A DNA stretch of 33,824 nucleotides from an uncultured Prochlorococcus sp. (GTDB lineage Bacteria > Cyanobacteriota > Cyanobacteriia > PCC-6307 > Cyanobiaceae), in contig CACGNA010000011.1 in NCBI GenBank assembly GCA_902574425.1, positions 1 to 33,824 on the forward strand, read 5' to 3'. This document shows, one piece after another, positions 31,527 to 33,824 of this stretch. Below the pieces are notes generated by a model. It was not told the origin of the DNA and made no database searches. It saw nothing but the letters and a program-made list of their open reading frames with translations. Numbering within the stretch: the stretch's first letter is position 1; every line of letters begins with the position of its first letter. Made by a program: the position numbers and the translations under genes.

Positions 31527-32420
31527 ATGAATTCACTTTTTTACCAGAAAAGATTATCAAGAAATATAGGAGATAAATTCTTTACTTCTTTATCAGTAAT
31601 TTGTGCATTGATTGCAATACTCCCTTTGATTTTTCTGGTTACTTATATTCTTTTTAAGGGTGGATCTCAAATCACACCAGAATTATTTACTTTAGAACCA
31701 AATCCTCCTGGAGATGATTTAGATGCAGGAGGTATTAATCCTGCATTAATAGGGACATTAATAATAACTACCATTGCCTCAATTATTGCCATACCAGTAG
31801 GTGTTGGCGGTGGAATATATCTAGCGGAATATTCTAAAGGTGGTCCTTTTTCAAGATTTATTAGATTTGGGGTAAATGTTTTAGCTGGAGTGCCATCAAT
31901 CATTGCGGGTGTATTTATTTATGCCTTAATTGTTTCTACAAAGATCTTATTTGGAAGTATGTATAGCGGTTTTGCAGGAGGTATGGCTCTTTCAATATTG
32001 ATGTTACCCACTGTGATAAAAACAACTGACGAAGGTTTAAAGTTAGTACCGAATGAATTGAGATATGCCTCTCTTGGTGTTGGAGCAAGTATGTATACAA
32101 CTATATTGAAAGTTACTTTGCCCTGTGCCTTTAGGTCTATTGCTACTGGCGTTGTACTTGGAATCGCAAGAGCTGCAGGTGAAACAGCTCCTTTGATATT
32201 TACAGCATTATTCTCTTATTACTACATAACAGGCTTTGGAGACTTGTTTTATGAGATGGGTTCTTTGGCTGTATTGATATACAACTTTGCCCTTGAACCT
32301 TATGATGCACAGAACAAATTAGCCTGGGCAGCTTCCTTTATTCTTGTTTTGTCGATATTATCAGTAAATATATTTTCAAGGATATTAGCCGCTTTTACTG
32401 AGAAAACTAAGAGAGTATAA
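31527..32420 (+). CDS. pstA: Phosphate ABC transporter permease PstA
   Basis: Second permease subunit. It shows the GGINPALIGTLIITTIAS block after the first span, VPSIIAGVFIYALIV, and the EAA-type loop ASLGVGASMYTTILKVTLPCAF followed by GIARAAGETAPLIFTALF. At 297 aa it is complete. Its stop is directly followed by the pstB ATG, so translation is coupled. Confidence 0.93.
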   Translation: MNSLFYQKRLSRNIGDKFFTSLSVICALIAILPLIFLVTYILFKGGSQITPELFTLEPNPPGDDLDAGGINPALIGTLIITTIASIIAIPVGVGGGIYLAEYSKGGPFSRFIRFGVNVLAGVPSIIAGVFIYALIVSTKILFGSMYSGFAGGMALSILMLPTVIKTTDEGLKLVPNELRYASLGVGASMYTTILKVTLPCAFRSIATGVVLGIARAAGETAPLIFTALFSYYYITGFGDLFYEMGSLAVLIYNFALEPYDAQNKLAWAASFILVLSILSVNIFSRILAAFTEKTKRV

Positions 32421-33230
32421 ATGATTAAAACTAATAAAAAAACACCAAAGAATATCATTTTATCTCTTGAGAATGTCTCAATTAGCTATGGAACTTTTGA
32501 AGCAGTAAGAAATGTTTTTTGTAATTTTAAAAAAGGAAATATAACCTCCCTTATAGGCCCTTCAGGTTGCGGTAAGTCAACTGTTCTTAGATCTCTAAAC
32601 AGAATGAACGATTTAATTCCTAATTGTTCATTAAAAGGAACCGTCCTCTTTGATGGAACTAATATTTACGATAAAAGAGTAGATCCAGTTGAAGTAAGAA
32701 GAAGAATTGGTATGGTTTTTCAACAACCAAACCCTTTCCCAAAATCTATCTACGAAAATATTGCATTTGGGGCAAGAATTAATGGCTTTACTGGAGAAAT
32801 GGATGAACTAGTAGAAAGTTCACTAAGAAAAGCTGCTTTGTGGGATGAATGTAAGGATAAATTGAATGATAGTGGTTACTCGTTATCTGGTGGACAACAA
32901 CAAAGATTATGTATTGCTAGAACCATTGCAATTGAACCTGAAATAATCCTGATGGATGAACCATGTTCAGCATTAGATCCAATCTCTACTTTAAAAATAG
33001 AGGAGACGATGCACGACCTTAAGAAAAATTACACGATAATAATCGTTACTCATAATATGCAACAGGCATTAAGAGTTAGTGATATGACTGCATTTTTTAA
33101 TGCTGTTGAATACGAAGATGGTGATGGAGGAAAGGTTGGTTATCTTGCGGAATTTAATTCGACAAAGAAAATTTTTAATTCTCCCACAGAAAAAACCACT
33201 CAAGAATACATATCAGGTAAATTTGGCTGA
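32421..33230 (+). CDS. pstB: Phosphate ABC transporter ATPase PstB
   Basis: ATPase of the Pst importer. It has Walker [22 protein letters not shown] (residues about 42-62), [19 protein letters not shown], signature [15 protein letters not shown], Walker [14 protein letters not shown], and the switch His in [13 protein letters not shown]. At 269 aa it is intact. With pstC and pstA it forms a working transport core that lacks its own binding protein here. Confidence 0.95.
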   Translation: MIKTNKKTPKNIILSLENVSISYGTFEAVRNVFCNFKKGNITSLIGPSGCGKSTVLRSLNRMNDLIPNCSLKGTVLFDGTNIYDKRVDPVEVRRRIGMVFQQPNPFPKSIYENIAFGARINGFTGEMDELVESSLRKAALWDECKDKLNDSGYSLSGGQQQRLCIARTIAIEPEIILMDEPCSALDPISTLKIEETMHDLKKNYTIIIVTHNMQQALRVSDMTAFFNAVEYEDGDGGKVGYLAEFNSTKKIFNSPTEKTTQEYISGKFG

Positions 33231-33323
33231 TGTTAAAAGAAAAATATTAATCCAAAAAAGATCCAAGGGGTAGACAAAAGGTATAAATACTTATATAGTT
33301 ATTTCGAATTAGCTAGCTTATCG

Positions 33324-33413
33324 TTGAAAAACTTTCCTTATCTACCTTTCTTGATTTTTGCAGGAGCCATAATTACAACTGCTACTATAGGTTTACCTGT
33401 ATTTACTTCATAA
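33324..33413 (+). CDS. Small membrane peptide (29 aa, TTG start)
   Basis: MKNFPYLPFLIFAGAIITTA then TIGLPVFTS: one hydrophobic span with a short polar head, like other tiny cyanobacterial membrane proteins. The frame is open upstream to about 33237 without an ATG, so the TTG at 33324 is a guess. Confidence 0.4.
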   Translation: MKNFPYLPFLIFAGAIITTATIGLPVFTS

Positions 33414-33602
33414 TTTAAAAGTAATTCTATTTAGGTTAATATTAAGGTTTTTATAAAAAAAATTAATTGGAAGTCCTCATAAAGTATTAACAAATGGAGA
33501 TTTATTTGACTTTATGAAAAAAAGAGAGAATATGAATTTGTGTGGGAGTGAAATCTGTATTAGAACCATTTTCTAAGGTGGTTTATTTCTAATTTATTTA
33601 TT

Positions 33603-33749
33603 ATGGATAAAACTAAAGAACAATTAGAAAAATTAAGAGAAGTAGCTGAAGCATCTCTAACAAAAACTGATGAACTTCAGAAAGTTCTTGCTCAAATCGA
33701 AGCTTTAATGTCTAGAGAAGAATCACAAACATTATCAAAGAAGAAATAA
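33603..33749 (+). CDS. Small coiled-coil-like protein (48 aa)
   Basis: MDKTKEQLEKLREVAEASLT, KTDELQKVLAQIEALMSREE, then a Lys-rich end. Leu/Val/Ile heptad spacing over about 35 residues predicts a coiled coil. ATG at 33603. Family unknown. Confidence 0.55.
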   Translation: MDKTKEQLEKLREVAEASLTKTDELQKVLAQIEALMSREESQTLSKKK

Positions 33750-33824
33750 TTATTTAAAAATTTTTTTTTAGTTTATGTACTTTTAATTACACCTCTGCAA
33801 TCCCGTAGTTGTTATTAATTAAAT

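Noticed and set aside
1-33824. CRISPR array, insertion sequence or prophage genes
   Set aside because: No spaced direct repeats of CRISPR size, no transposase or phage structural genes, and no terminal inverted repeats were found.

Overview
The window looks like a chromosomal segment of a high-light-adapted Prochlorococcus (marine picocyanobacterium). The evidence is very AT-rich DNA, short intergenic gaps, cyanobacterial gene neighbours (purK followed by 6S RNA, ferredoxin-type ispG, a TPM/Psb32-like protein, an Hli-type chlorophyll-binding protein, two DUF1651 proteins, a TIGR02450 Trp-rich protein), and many tiny lineage-type proteins. No tRNA, rRNA, IS element or CRISPR array was seen. 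The strain cannot be named from sequence alone.

Layout. (1) 1-15.6 kb is a compact housekeeping block. It holds a DUF92 membrane protein cut by the window edge, an SGNH hydrolase, a four-ORF phosphonate/phosphite-type ABC importer (phnD-phnC-phnE, with the permease split by an apparent homopolymer frameshift), an aspartate-type aminotransferase, a family-4-like uracil-DNA glycosylase with a reduced iron-sulfur ligand set, ispG, a C-terminal processing protease, nadA, a metallophosphoesterase whose start is out of frame, a TPM protein, a MidA-like methyltransferase, aroB, purK and 6S RNA with its terminator. (2) 15.6-28.3 kb is an accessory, island-like stretch made almost entirely of small proteins (about 15-130 aa), many with one membrane span and many too short for a 60-aa cutoff. 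It also contains a DNA-ligase adenylation-domain protein, an Hli protein, an SDR oxidoreductase, DUF3303 and DnaJ-type zinc-finger proteins, and candidate small RNAs. (3) 28.3-33.8 kb carries a K+-channel/TrkA protein, then a visibly broken pstS directly before intact pstC-pstA-pstB (phosphate import), and two more small ORFs.

How the genes relate. Two phosphorus-acquisition systems bracket the window: the Phn-type importer and the Pst importer. Both carry lesions, a frameshift in the permease and a dead binding protein. PstCAB would need a PstS encoded elsewhere.

The most unusual signal is a pair of paralogous loci at 16.05-16.40 kb and 18.50-18.84 kb. Each has the same sigma70-like promoter and a DUF1651 ORF. 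Inside each DUF1651 ORF, shifted +1 and starting exactly 19 nt downstream, is a second ORF of exactly 26 codons with its own Shine-Dalgarno. The nested peptides (MFGLIF...PQ..GCL) are better conserved between copies than the overlapping DUF1651 N-termini, which suggests dual coding. A second unusual element, at 23.09-23.30 kb, is a GC-rich island with a near-perfect anti-Shine-Dalgarno match, two hairpins and a terminator.
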